Source of the DNA: Brachionus manjavacas
Lineage: Eukaryota > Rotifera > Eurotatoria > Ploima > Brachionidae
DNA: 64,000 bases
Assembly (NCBI GenBank): GCA_019054805.1
Contig: JAHQIY010000004.1
Span: 6,696,001-6,760,000 of the forward strand
Reading direction: 5' to 3'
A model generated the notes under the pieces. The model saw only the letters and a list, made by a program, of their open reading frames with translations. It searched no databases and was not told the DNA's origin. How positions within the stretch are numbered: the stretch's first letter is position 1; each line of letters starts with the position of its first letter. The translations under genes and the position numbers were made by a program. Positions 36,796-47,695 of the stretch are shown here, one piece after another.

Positions 36796-38130
36796 TCAAG
36801 TTTCGATGCGTATAAAAAAAAAGCAAAAGCTAACAAATATTAATAAAAATAAAACAAAAAATTTGAACAAATTCATTGAAAAACGAACAAGAGACATAGA
36901 GGAATTGAGTTCACGATTGATCATATCCAGAAATCGCTTTGTTAAATTTGTATTTAAAAATTTGTACAATTGAACTGTTCGATCTATGCTTATGGTCACA
37001 ATAAATTTGTTTAGATCAAATTTTTTATTCAATTTATTCACATCGAACACTTCGTCATAATAAAAGCACAAGTCTGTGATGACACTTGAGTGCTGCTTTT
37101 TGAAGTCTTCAAGTCTCTTCATTTCATGATCATACAAATAAACTTTTCCTTCACAATCTCCTGCACAAACAAAGTAACCATCTTTGCTTGTTTGAAGACA
37201 TGTCAAAATGGTATTCCGCACCTTGACGGTTTTATCTACTTTGAAGTTAATACCTTCCTCTTTAAGAGTATCCTTAACCCTAACCCATTTCTGAATATAA
37301 GAATTCATCGACTTGTTTCCACCCCTTATCCTTGGAATATACGACAAATACATAAATTTTGAATCGTCTGAAAACCTAATGTGCTTTATTCTAAGATTGG
37401 TGTCACAAACAAAATTTAAAAATTTGAACTCATCTATTTTTTCAAGTTTCTCCAAAGACCAAATGAAGCATTTGGAATCTTTTCCTACACTCAACAAAAC
37501 TCCATCCGCATTTACCTGAAGTTCATCGATTTCGTTCGAATGCGCTTTATTAAACACATGTATCTTTTCAAAGTTAAGCTTATTATTTGTAATATTATTG
37601 TTATTATCAACTAATAAATTATAAATTAAAATAGAGCCCAGTGTGGTGCCTATGATTAGGTACACTTTTTTTCCATGTCTATAAACCTGAATAGTGGTAA
37701 TGGAATTTTCTTTGTCTTCAGTTTGATCTAGAGTAACTCTACTGACGAATTGGACATTTGCTCCAGCTTCAAATTTAGGCTTGTTTTTATTTTCAAGTTT
37801 TTTTAGACATGATTGAATTTTGTAAATTTCCACACTCTGGTTCAAAGCTGCAGCTATATAAATGTCATTTATTTTTGATTCCTTTTTGAGATTTTGACGT
37901 TCAAGATAGAATGGAACGAATTTCATTATAGCATCTTCGGATTGAAACTGATGGATTTGTTTGAATTCGGCCAAGTTGTTATTGTAGGAAATGAAACCCA
38001 GTTCTAGTGAATTACCGACTCCGGTCTTAGCAGTGCCTCCACCACCTGCCATAGCGACCAGGCCATTGTCAAGAAGTTTGATGCAATAGGCCGGATAGTC
38101 TAGTCGTCTTAATACTTGACTGTCGGTCAT
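36796..38130 (-). CDS. PREB: PREB/SEC12, Sar1 exchange factor
   Basis: ER-membrane WD-repeat protein that loads GTP on Sar1 to start COPII coat assembly. 444 residues in one exon; human PREB has 417. The N-terminal LVAMAGGGGTAKTGVGN is the family's signature loop, which in SEC12 binds potassium and the GTPase. WD blades follow, with recognisable strands at AHSNEIDELQVNADGVLLSVG...CFIWSL and VTDLCF. Near the C-terminus a single hydrophobic segment (FKFFVLFLLIFVSFCFFFI) anchors the protein with the propeller in the cytosol. Only a few residues follow it, so it lacks the lumenal domain of fungal Sec12, as in animals. Confidence 0.9.
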   Translation of the reverse strand: MTDSQVLRRLDYPAYCIKLLDNGLVAMAGGGGTAKTGVGNSLELGFISYNNNLAEFKQIHQFQSEDAIMKFVPFYLERQNLKKESKINDIYIAAALNQSVEIYKIQSCLKKLENKNKPKFEAGANVQFVSRVTLDQTEDKENSITTIQVYRHGKKVYLIIGTTLGSILIYNLLVDNNNNITNNKLNFEKIHVFNKAHSNEIDELQVNADGVLLSVGKDSKCFIWSLEKLEKIDEFKFLNFVCDTNLRIKHIRFSDDSKFMYLSYIPRIRGGNKSMNSYIQKWVRVKDTLKEEGINFKVDKTVKVRNTILTCLQTSKDGYFVCAGDCEGKVYLYDHEMKRLEDFKKQHSSVITDLCFYYDEVFDVNKLNKKFDLNKFIVTISIDRTVQLYKFLNTNLTKRFLDMINRELNSSMSLVRFSMNLFKFFVLFLLIFVSFCFFFIRIET

Positions 38131-39845
38131 TCGTATTTATTAATGGTCACGTTTGGCGATGACGTTGCCTTTTATAAAAAAATTTACAATAAAATTTTTA
38201 AGTGTATTATTATAAAAGAAAATTATTTTTTGCTAAAATATTTTTTGATATTTGTTATGTTAAAATATCTGCATTTTCTGCACACATTTTTCATATACTA
38301 TTTGTAAAAGGTTTTAATTAACACAGATTTAGGCGGTAAGAAATATGTCTTGTTAAAAAAATTGCCAACCATTATCCAATTTTTTAAATCAATGGATTTA
38401 AAAAAAATAAAAAGAATATTAATGATTTCTAAATTTTCATCTTTATTTTCCATAATAATTTTACAAAAAAATTTAACTATCATTTTTGGCAAATCTAATT
38501 TTTTGATTAAAAATATTAGATTCAAAATATTTGTCACTGATAAACATCGTCCGAAAAATAAATAAAATAATTAGAAGTTTTAAGACTAGCTTTTAAAATT
38601 GTTGAAACTGGGCTTGTGTATCCTTTTGACGTGTTCAATTTCAATTTGATAATTTGACAACTTAAATTTGACAAACTAAAACATGCTTTCAAAATAAATT
38701 CACACAAATAATCTATTTAATTTACCAAAAATAAATTGATCCGAATCCATTTATCTAAAATCAAATACTCTATTGATTTGCTTTTTTGCTTTTACAAAAG
38801 TTTACATAGAATTAAAATATATCACGTAAATTTGGTAAAAAATTGATTCAATTGATTGATTTCAAAAATTTTTCGCTTTTTTTTTTAATTAAGCCTTCAG
38901 AAAATTGAAAACATATAAAAAATTCATTAATTTGTATTAATAAAATTTAATTTTTTTCAGATCTTTTAATTTCATACCGATTAATTGAGGCAATGGAAAT
39001 ATTTGGTTCACATAAGCGTTTTGCCCGGTTAAGTTCAGATAAGCAAGAGACTATTTTTTCAAAATAAATTTTCTAACCAAGTGTTTTTGGGTTTATAATA
39101 ATCTATGATAAAGAAAAGTTCAAAATTTTTCTAAAACGAGTTTTCCAAGCCTAGTGCGTGAATTTATATTTGAAGTTTTCCAAAACTTGATTTTAAAAAC
39201 CATCACTTTTGCCTAAAAGCTAGACTTTATGATTTTATTTCCATTGATTCTTAGGTTTGGATTTGCATTTGCATTGGTTTGGATTTCTTTCTTATAGTTT
39301 GAAAAGACCTTTGAACAAGACCTTTCAACTGATATCTTCATTTACCACCTGCAAAGCCTTGTTCCAGTTCATCAAAGTATTTATTGACCTTATTTTCTAT
39401 AATGACCTGATTCTAACTAAAAATAATAATAATAATAGTAATTTTTTATTTTTGAATTCATGCCTTTGACTTTTTTTTTATTTATTAAGTGTTAAATTTT
39501 TTTACGGTCAATTTTTAGAGATAAATATTCTCTTTAACATTGACCCTTAGAAAGTGTTAATTTCTTTGAAAGAATTCTCCAAAGTTAAGTTTTACTTTCA
39601 AAAATCGTTCAAAGTATTAGAAAGTTGGCTAAATTTTTTTCACACTAAAATTATTTCGAATAAAGATTAACCCTAAAACAAAGAATAAAACTAGAATTTA
39701 ATTAACCTATTTGATTTCACGATATTATGACGCGATTGAAGAAATCTCTGAAAAAAATTTGTATCAAACCTTTTACTTTTGAAAAAATTTATTTTTTTAA
39801 AAAAAACCTTTTATTTGAAATATATATTTAATCAAAGTTTTGAAT
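38131..39845. other. Intergenic, no gene seen
   Basis: AT-rich spacer upstream of PREB and downstream of the minus-strand histidine-rich gene. Overlapping ORFs on both strands at about 38300-38565 come from low-complexity A/T composition and are not taken as genes. An imperfect stem (ggtcaat...attgacc) lies near 39506-39545. Confidence 0.55.
39810..39815 (-). promoter_or_regulatory. Poly(A) signal of minus-strand His-rich gene
   Basis: TTTATT on the plus strand is AATAAA on the gene strand, about 30 bases beyond the stop codon of the gene at 39846-40064. Confidence 0.6.
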
Positions 39846-40064
39846 TTAATAAGATTCATCGGAATATTTCTTGTGATGATGATGTTTGTGATGATGTCTA
39901 TGGTGATGTTTGTGATGTTTATGGTGACGGTGTTTGTGATGATGATGCTTGTGATGATGATGACGATGCCCATATTCTTCAGAGGAAGATGATGATGCCA
40001 TTGCACCTTGGAATACTAATCCCAAAACCAATATAGTCAATACGACGAAAACAGCGACTTTCAT
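39846..40064 (-). CDS. Secreted histidine-rich peptide, copy 1
   Basis: 72 residues. A hydrophobic signal peptide (about residues 1-22, ending QGAMA) is followed by SSSSSEEYGH. Next comes a basic tract of about 32 residues with some 24 His broken by single Lys or Arg, then KKYSDESY. It is arranged head to head with a near-identical gene at 40373-40576. It carries one more KHHHH unit than that copy. The composition suggests metal (Zn, Cu) binding, or a membrane-active peptide comparable in composition to salivary histatins; that is inference. The Ser run followed by Glu residues could be a casein-kinase-type phosphorylation target. The ATG at 40064 is the only Met before the signal peptide. 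A TATA-like box lies about 70 bp upstream. Confidence 0.85.
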   Translation of the reverse strand: MKVAVFVVLTILVLGLVFQGAMASSSSSEEYGHRHHHHKHHHHKHRHHKHHKHHHRHHHKHHHHKKYSDESY

Positions 40065-40130
40065 TATTCCAATTTGAATATGTAATTAAGCTTTGTTCAA
40101 CTTTAATAATTTGAATCGCATCTAAAATCA

Positions 40131-40138
40131 TTTAAATA
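40131..40138 (-). promoter_or_regulatory. TATA-like box, minus-strand His-rich gene
   Basis: Reads TATTTAAA on the gene strand, about 67 bases upstream of the ATG at 40064. Its placement mirrors the TATA box of the plus-strand twin, which supports it. The two promoters share a roughly 310-bp spacer. Confidence 0.55.
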
Positions 40139-40307
40139 GACGATTGCTTTTCAAAGTCAAAATGTTATAACTAAGAAAAAATAACAAAGAAAAATATAAT
40201 GATATCAGAAAAAATATCACGATGAAATAATCAGCACTTGATCTTTTAGAAAATTTTGAATATGAACATATGATGACATAATTTGACATCGGTCGAATTT
40301 TATCAGA

Positions 40308-40315
40308 TATAAAAA
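40308..40315 (+). promoter_or_regulatory. TATA box, plus-strand His-rich gene
   Basis: TATAAAAA lies 58-65 bases upstream of the ATG at 40373. This leaves room for a leader of about 30 bases. Confidence 0.65.
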
Positions 40316-40372
40316 GGATTTTTTTTTGAAAAGTTATCATAAAGAAAATTTCATTTGAAAATAATAGCAAAA

Positions 40373-40576
40373 ATGAAGGTGACAGTTATAATAGTATTGA
40401 CTATATTGGTTTTGGGATTAGCATTACAAGGTGCTATGGCATCATCATCTTCCTCTGAAGAATATGGGCATCGTCATCATCATCACAAACACCGTCACCA
40501 TAAACATCACAAACATCATCATAGACATCATCATAAACATCATCATCACAAGAAATATTCCGATGAATATTATTGA
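40373..40576 (+). CDS. Secreted histidine-rich peptide, copy 2
   Basis: 67 residues. The first ATG of the mature frame is at 40373; an in-frame TTG upstream was rejected as the start. A signal peptide of about 22 residues ends QGAMA. SSSSSEEYGH follows, then a tract with some 20 His punctuated by Lys and Arg, then KKYSDEYY. It differs from the divergent twin mainly by a few hydrophobic signal-peptide residues and one missing five-residue unit. The DNA of the two genes is therefore an inverted duplication. The high similarity implies recent duplication or gene conversion. A TATA box and a downstream AATAAA make this a complete short transcription unit. Function is unknown; metal binding or an antimicrobial role is inference from composition. 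Confidence 0.87.
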   Translation: MKVTVIIVLTILVLGLALQGAMASSSSSEEYGHRHHHHKHRHHKHHKHHHRHHHKHHHHKKYSDEYY

Positions 40577-40614
40577 ATTCAAAATTTGATTAAATATTAA
40601 CTAGAAATATTTTT

Positions 40615-40620
40615 AATAAA
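40615..40620 (+). promoter_or_regulatory. Poly(A) signal of plus-strand His-rich gene
   Basis: AATAAA about 40 bases beyond the stop codon of the gene at 40373-40576. Confidence 0.65.
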
Positions 40621-41211
40621 GAATTTTAAAAAATAAAATTTTTCTTTCAGTCATAATATATTTACTATCACACTGATCCAATTTAAAACGATTAAATAAA
40701 GATATGAAAAATTTTTAGATCTCATAAAAATCTAATTAAAATAAAGCTTAAATATTTCTTCGTTGCCCACAGCTTAAGCCTACCAAAATAAAAAAGAAAA
40801 ATTATGCGTTTAAAAAAAAATGGTAAGAAAAATTATTGACTTTTTGAGGCGCAAAATTTTTTAAGTCAGGTAAAATTTCATGCACTGATTCTAAATTTGA
40901 ATTTTTAGAAAATCATTTAAACTAGACTTGAAAATAAAAAATTTTAAATATTTATTTGTTTTGAAAACAAAAATTTTTGAAGATATTTTTGAATTAAAAA
41001 TTTTCGATTAATAAAATAAAATAAAATAAAAGTCATTTACATGACATCTGATTTTTGTAAAGATTTAATTTAATTTAAACATCAAAAAGTCATTTTTTTG
41101 GGTTTCTACAAATTCCCATAGTGTATGCCAGGATTGATAATAATGAAATAAATCCAAAAGTTCCTTTAAATAAAAAATATATTAAAATAAAAAAAAATGA
41201 AAAAAAAATCG

Positions 41212-41449
41212 TTAAATGCCTGCTAATATGAATAAAACGAGCGGCCATGGAGCAAAAAATCCATTTAACAATTCGTCGGGATTATTTCTTCCAAAAAAAT
41301 CTCTACTCAAAGCAAACTGTTCATCTCTTGTAATTGAATTTGCTATAACTGAAATTAAATTTTACAAATTTTCAATTTCTTTAAGTTTCTGAATTAGTAA
41401 ACTTACCGGCTTTTATGAAGAATCCGATTATTAAACTAAATTTAATCAT
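41212..41449 (-). CDS. Tiny two-exon secreted or anchored peptide
   Basis: Two exons, 41407-41449 and 41212-41348, join in phase through a 58-bp intron (donor ggtaag, acceptor tttcag). They give 59 residues. The N-terminus MIKFSLIIGFFIKA is a short signal peptide. The mature part, about 25 residues, includes SITRDEQFALSRDFFGRNN. A hydrophobic end, FFAPWPLVLFILAGI, follows. This arrangement fits a GPI-attachment signal with the cleavage site near LLNG, or a short tail anchor. It was found by joining splice sites, because neither exon forms an ORF of more than 60 codons. No family was recognised. It lies close to the two other small secreted genes at 39846-40576. Confidence 0.6.
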
Positions 41450-42942
41450 TTTAAAATTTTTAAATCTAAAAGAAAATTTTGAATTTATTCAAATAAAGTA
41501 AAAAAAATAATCGTTTTTTCACAAATTCTATTTGAATATGCCACAATTTTTTTCTTAGATTAAACGAAAGAAACATTACACACCAAAAATCATCGTTTTC
41601 TTAGAATAAATTTTGAGGGATTTTTAAAGTGCTTTCACACAAATTTAATATAAAACTTTCTTGACAAAATGCATTTAATGCATCAGTGAAATGCTATAAT
41701 CTTAAAAGCATTATAAATTTGTCAAAATAATTGAAAATTTAAGTAATTTAAATTAATTAGAATTTTTTTTAATTTTTGGTCTGCTGAAGAAGGCTTTTAA
41801 AAAATTTAAATTTTTTGGTTTCGGTTTAAACTTCAGATTTTTGTAAACATTCAATTTAAAGAATAGAAATTAAATCAATTATACAAAAATCAATAAAAAA
41901 GCATAATAAAATTCAAAAAAATTTCAAATATGATAATGATAAAAATGTTATAGCGGCTACTGCATGTGTCATCTTTCTAAGTTATGATAAAATCGTCAAG
42001 TTTTTTTTAGATGCTGATTTTTGAAATGCCAAAACATGTTAATTCTGTTCTCTCGGTTCTATTTGTCATTCACATTATCTAACATAAAATTCTCTCTCTG
42101 ATTTATTTAAGTCTATACTTTGATTATTTATTGAATGCTTTTCACCAAAAATCTGATTTTTTCACAAAATACCAAAAAAAATTGACGAAATTTAATGAAA
42201 AATGAAAATTTTAATTTAGATCAGGGAAGTGTTTTTTTTTAATTTTTAGCTATTTTTAAAACATTTTTAGTATAGAAAATATAAATTTAAAATTTTCAAA
42301 AGGGTTTTAAAAAGGTATGAAGTATGAACAAAAACTGCAAAAAAATCTGCTCTTAAGTTCTAAAATTGGTAGGACGTTGGCATTTTTTTAAAATTTCCAA
42401 ATTGTTCATATTTATAAATTTCTCTTAACAAAAGATTTTCAAATGTCACAAAATATTTTTTTTTTGGAAATGTCAAATTTTTTCATAGATAATAATTTTA
42501 CGCACTAATTATAAAATATTATTTTTTTATTTGGGAAAATTTTTCTAAAAATAAGTAGTCGATCACTCAGATTAATTTGTCCTTAAGAAAATATCATAAA
42601 TATGTTTTTAAAAAAAAGGGCGAATGATGGAAAACATTAAATTTCGTTGAGTCAATTATAAACTAGCATCTAACTAGTTGAATGACTTAAATATTCTTTT
42701 GTTAAAAAACTCAAATATTCTGATACATGTAAATGAATATAATAGATCTAAAAAGTTTAAAAATTAGAAATTTTAATAAATGAACTAAATTTACATTCAA
42801 ATGCTCTATAAATATAGGAATTGTTATAATTATTATAAGTATATTTAATGTAAGATTTTTTTTGCAAACTTGACTTTGATCCTTGGACTTGAAACATACA
42901 GCTTATTTGAAATTCGTGAGCCAATAATTGATATTTACAATA
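41450..42942. other. Intergenic, no gene seen
   Basis: AT-rich spacer between the small peptide gene (divergent) and CROT. It should contain both promoters. No conserved element or repeat was recognised. Confidence 0.6.
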
Positions 42943-45900
42943 ATGCCAACATTTTCTTTTGACGACAATTTACCATCTCTGCCTGTTCCAGATTTGGATA
43001 AAACATTAAAAAAATATCTCGAATCTGTCTACCCGTTTTTGTCCGAGATCGAATTTCAACAAACGACCAAAATATTTGAAGATTTTCGAACTGGAATAGG
43101 TAAAAATCTTCATTTTCATTTGGTGGAAAGATCAAGAAATCAAAGAAATTGGGTACGAACTAAAACCTAGATTTCGCAAGGCCTCCAAAATAGTTAAAAG
43201 AACATTTTCTTTAATAAGGCCGAGCAAAAATTTACAACTTAAATTAAAGTAAATTAAATTAATTTCTTTTCTATTAAGTTAGAAAAATGGTGGCTAGATT
43301 GGGCTTATTTGGAATGGAGAGAACCTATTGCTCCATTTATCAATACATCCGGATGTGTAATTGGATCCGAAGTGCCTGATTCATTGGCCTTAAAAGCAAG
43401 AAATATGAATATAAATATTCCGGCTGCTAAAGCTGCATTCACATGTTTTTACATGAATATGTTTTTCCAAGAATTAAGAAGGTTTTTTTTTCTTTAATAT
43501 TTTGATTTTTTTCTATAAATAGATCGAGTTCCATTTTCTTCAAAATTTTATTTAACTAATTATAAATTTATTTTTATCTTTAAGTTAATTTATTTTTAAT
43601 CTAGTGAAACACTCCCAGCTCAAAAATCACGAACAACATATTTGAGTATGGATCAGTTTCGGAAGTTTTATTCCACATGCCGGATTCCATCAGAAAATAA
43701 AGATAAAATGGTTAATTACTTCAAGACTGGTAATAAAATAATGGAAATTAATAATTAATAATTAAATAATTGATAAAAAAAATAAAGTTAATGAGGGAAA
43801 CTGCCCAACACACTTAATAGTGATGTTTAAGAACAGATTCTTCAAAGTCAATGCATTTCACGACAATTCTAGATTGCTGAATATTACTGAATTGTATCAC
43901 CAATTTAAATTCATTATAGAAAATTATGATTCAAAATCCTATGGTATCGGAATAGGTTCTTTAACATCAGACAGAAGAGATCGATGGGCTAAAGTAATTT
44001 AAATTTTTTTTTAAATATTTTTTATCAAACTTTTTTAAAAAAGAACCGTCAATATTTGATTAATTTGAATCCAAAAAACTTGGAGTCATTTGATGGCATA
44101 GAAAAAGGATTATATGTAGTAAACTTTGATGATCTTGAAGCATACAATATAGATCAAGTTAGAAATTTAATATTTTAAATAAATTTTAGCATATCAAATT
44201 TTTTATTTCTTAATATTTAGATATTAGAAGTATCTTTTCTAAAAAATCCGAAAAATCGCTATTTCGACAAATCATATGAACTAATTGTGTCTAAAACAGG
44301 ATTTATTGGATCCAATGTAGAGGTGAGCTCAACAAAACAATTTTAGTTCAAAAATTTTAACATTTAAAAAGCAAACTAATTATACAAAATGCTACATTTC
44401 TTTAATGCGTTCCTGTACTTTCATTAATGCATTCATTTTTCTTCCATTTCTTTATTCTATTAATAGTTCTTGTACTGCAAACTCTAGGTGTGGTCATACT
44501 GTGAAGAGCATACAATTTTGCCTTTTACTTTTTTTTATTCCTTACAAAAGCTCGCTTAAGCATTCCAAGTGTCTTGTTTGCTTTTGCACACGCGCTTTTT
44601 TACTTTAGCAGAATACTTCAGATCAGATGTTACCATCAAATCTAAAACCCTTTCACAGTTAGTTAACCCTAGTGTTATACTCCCACTCACTTGATTGCTA
44701 TATCATAATTATTTCTCTTATCTAAAATTTCTTTGCCTAACCATTACTGCCAAGCTCATGAAGGAAGCGTTTATTTAGTACTGAATCAAAAGCCTTCGAG
44801 AATTCAAGATGCATCTCGTTCACATTGTTACCCTAATTGCTCTCTCACTCGTAATTTTTCGAGCTTTCCCAGAAGGTTTTTTATGCATCCTTTTTTGGGC
44901 AAAAAACCATATGAAATTCTCAATTTCTTTTCTAATTCTTTTCTTGGCTCTTTTCTACTCCATTGAGATTTTTGACTCAAGCTGATTTTCTGTAGATTAT
45001 TTCCTATGACAAAGAAACGGTTTTTGCGCAGTTTTTAATAAAAAAGGGATGAACCTCATCAACTGCCATTATTTTTTCCTGCAAAATTAATTTTGGTGAT
45101 AAGAAAAGTGAGGGAAAGCAAAAATTTTAATTTTTGGCTGATAATTTTTTACAAATGATGAAATAAGATTTACCAGCTTTTTTTAAAATATATTATTTAT
45201 TTTATTATCAATCTGAAAAATTCTCTTGCTATTTTACTCTAAATTTGAAAAAAAAAAAAAAAAAATCTTTAATCAAAATCAAATCAAATTAAAATTTAAG
45301 ATTTAAAAACAGAAATTTAAGATTTGATGTCATCATCATTTTTTAATTCATATAAAGAACGCCAAATGGTGGCATAAGATTAGTTCGCAGAGAATAGATA
45401 AAAAATAGAATAAAATGATGTTCAAAATTTACCAATAAATAGAATTTATATAAGCATTTAAGGGGTAAGATTATCAATAGCTATGTAAATGTCATTTTTA
45501 TTGCATTTTTTTGTTTTCAGAAGAGCAATTTATGATTTGATATTAAAAGGCAAAGCATTTAATTTCTAATTTAGATCATCTAGAGCTAAATATTTTTTAC
45601 TAATATATTAATAAAAAATTTGAGGATTAATTTTCGTAATTTACCGGAAAAAAATACATTAGGTTTAAAAATTTTATAAAGTTTAATTCAAGTAAACTTA
45701 TTTATCAAACTCAAAAGTAATTAATAATTTTAGTGTTGATCTAAATATAACTTAATTCAAGAAAAAAATCTTCAAAAAAATAAAATTTATTTTCATTTAA
45801 CTTTTTCAAAAAATTATATATAAATTTTAATTTGTTTCTGTTTTTACGTAATTGGATTAAATAATTAATTTTTATGAGTATTCTGGTATTGGATATGGGT

Positions 45901-47506
45901 TAAGTGAGATTTTTCCAGCCAGAACATATAACTCAACATTTTTTTGGTAGAAAATTGAACTTGGCCTATTACCTTAGAACATATTAATTAATTAATTATT
46001 TTAACTTTTAAACCGATAATCTTTAATTTAAAGCAGAAAATGTAAAATTATATATTTCAATTATTATGACATTCTATAAACCGTATCGAACAAATTCATA
46101 CGGTACTCGAATCTTAAACGAATATTACGATTTTCTTTTTCTCGCCTTTTTAAAATATAATGGTTTTGTTTTTTTTTTATTTATTTTCATTTTAATAAAA
46201 ATCTACTCTAGAATTATAAAGTAAATCACGAGATAAGATTGGAATTTTTAAATAACTTACGAACTCTGGGCTCAATTACAAATTTACTTAATAATTCTTG
46301 AGAATCGATTTTTTTTACCATTCTATTAAATTACATATTCTGAAAGTTCACTATTCAAAAGAGTCATATGTTGGGTTTTTTCTTTTATATAAATCGAGTT
46401 CCATTTTAATAAAAATTTAATTCAAATAAATTTATTTTCATCTCCAATTGGATATATTTTTCCGTTTAAGCATACCCCTTTTGATGGCATGGTTAGTACC
46501 ACAGTAATTGCTTATACAATTGAAAAATTGAAAAAGCTCCCGGAAGACATTACAATGGTAAAAAATTCAAATTTTTAAGATCTAATTGAATTTTTTTTTT
46601 GTCAGGTTGAAAGCTATGGTATTGAAAAAAAGTTGGTTGAACCTGTAGAATTAGATTTTGACTACGATCTTTACATTGAAAATGAAATAAAAAATTCAAG
46701 TGAACAATTCGAAAAGACTGTATCCTTATCTATTATTTGGGAAATTTTGGACTAAAACTTATTCTCTAGGGTTCTCTTTTAGAATGTAAAAACTTAATTC
46801 TTAGTAGCTGCACAAAAGATAAACTCAAATCGTATAGAATTAATCCTGATACATTTACTCAAATGTGCATGCAGCTAGCCTATTACCAAATGCATAATAA
46901 ACCGGCGCCAACTTATGAAACTGCCACAACGCGAGGATTCTATCATGGTCGAACTGAAACAGTTCGCTCTTGTAGCAAAGAAGCTGTTAAATGGTGCCAA
47001 GCAATGATGAATCAAGACAAATTGACAAGACTTAATGATTTTGAGTTATTAAAGCTTTTTAGACAGGCATGCGAGAAACACGATCGCTTAATGAACGAAG
47101 CAAGAGATAATGAAGGCTGCGATAGACATTTGTTAGGGTTAATGCTGATAGCGGGGGAGCTAGGATTGGAAATGCCAAAAATTTTTACAGACCCTGCTTG
47201 GAAAAAAAGTGGTGGTGGGGGAAACTTTTTGATTTCTTCTAGCTGTGTTGGGTACACAAATACAGTCGGAACGTGTTGTCCATTTTGCCTAGATGGCTAC
47301 ACCATGATTTATTGCTTTTCTGATCAAGGGTATTTATTAATTTTAACTTTAAAATCAATAAATTTTTTATTTCTTTTGCCAGTTTATGTTTTAGCATTAC
47401 TAGGTTTAAGAATAGTTCAGAAACCTCAATGAGCGGAATAGTTGAATCATTGAAATCAGCTACACAGCAAGCTCAGCGTCTGTTTGAAATAAATCCGAAG
47501 ATTTAA
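42943..47506 (+). CDS. CROT: Carnitine O-octanoyltransferase, 10 exons
   Basis: Exchanges medium-chain acyl groups between CoA and carnitine, normally in peroxisomes. Exons: 42943-43152, 43279-43481, 43605-43729, 43788-43993, 44044-44157, 44221-44322, 46471-46557, 46606-46719, 46770-47329, 47383-47506. All join in phase to 614 residues; human CROT has 612. The N-terminus (LPSLPVPDLDKTLKKYLES) matches CROT rather than CPT1/2 or CRAT. The catalytic His (about residue 321) opens exon 7 in HTPFDGM. The carnitine/CoA motifs QLAYYQMHNKPAPTYETATT and GFYHGRTETVRS are intact, as is SGGGGNFLISSS. The C-terminus ends NPKI; PKI is not a canonical peroxisomal PTS1 tripeptide. The intron of about 2.1 kb after exon 6 holds a LINE relic. 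Confidence 0.93.
44400..44960 (-). mobile_element. LINE remnant inside a CROT intron
   Basis: On the minus strand, near 44960-44860, a frame reads FLPKKGCIKNLLGKLEKL. Then, near 44825-44755, LEFSKAFDSVLNKRFLHEL appears. Both are classic conserved blocks of non-LTR reverse transcriptase. Next, with the catalytic region deleted, CERVLDLMVTSDLKYSAKV occurs near 44670-44600; this is the segment downstream of the YADD box. Stops and frameshifts interrupt the copy. Small plus-strand ORFs in this stretch are antisense shadows of it. Confidence 0.82.
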
Positions 47507-47695
47507 ATTTTTCTATTTTAAAAAATTTTGGTATTTTCTAATTTTCTTTATTTAACTTATCAAATAAATTTTTATGCTCCTACGACAATTCTTTCTATTT
47601 TATGGATCTAATAATAGACAGGGCTTGGTTTAGCATAGTGTATTTTTGATTCTAGCAATAATACAAAAATAAAGTGTTAATTATAATTTCCAAAA

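Noticed and set aside
38298-38565. Overlapping ORFs on both strands
   Set aside because: Both translations are Lys/Ile/Phe-rich, as expected from A/T runs; no signal of selection or domain.
39779-40036. Asp/Val/Cys-rich ORF antisense to the His-rich gene
   Set aside because: It is the complement of His/Lys codons (GAT/GTG runs); the minus-strand frame has a signal peptide, TATA box and poly(A) signal.
44405-44966. Two plus-strand ORFs in the CROT intron
   Set aside because: They are antisense to recognisable LINE reverse-transcriptase blocks on the minus strand.
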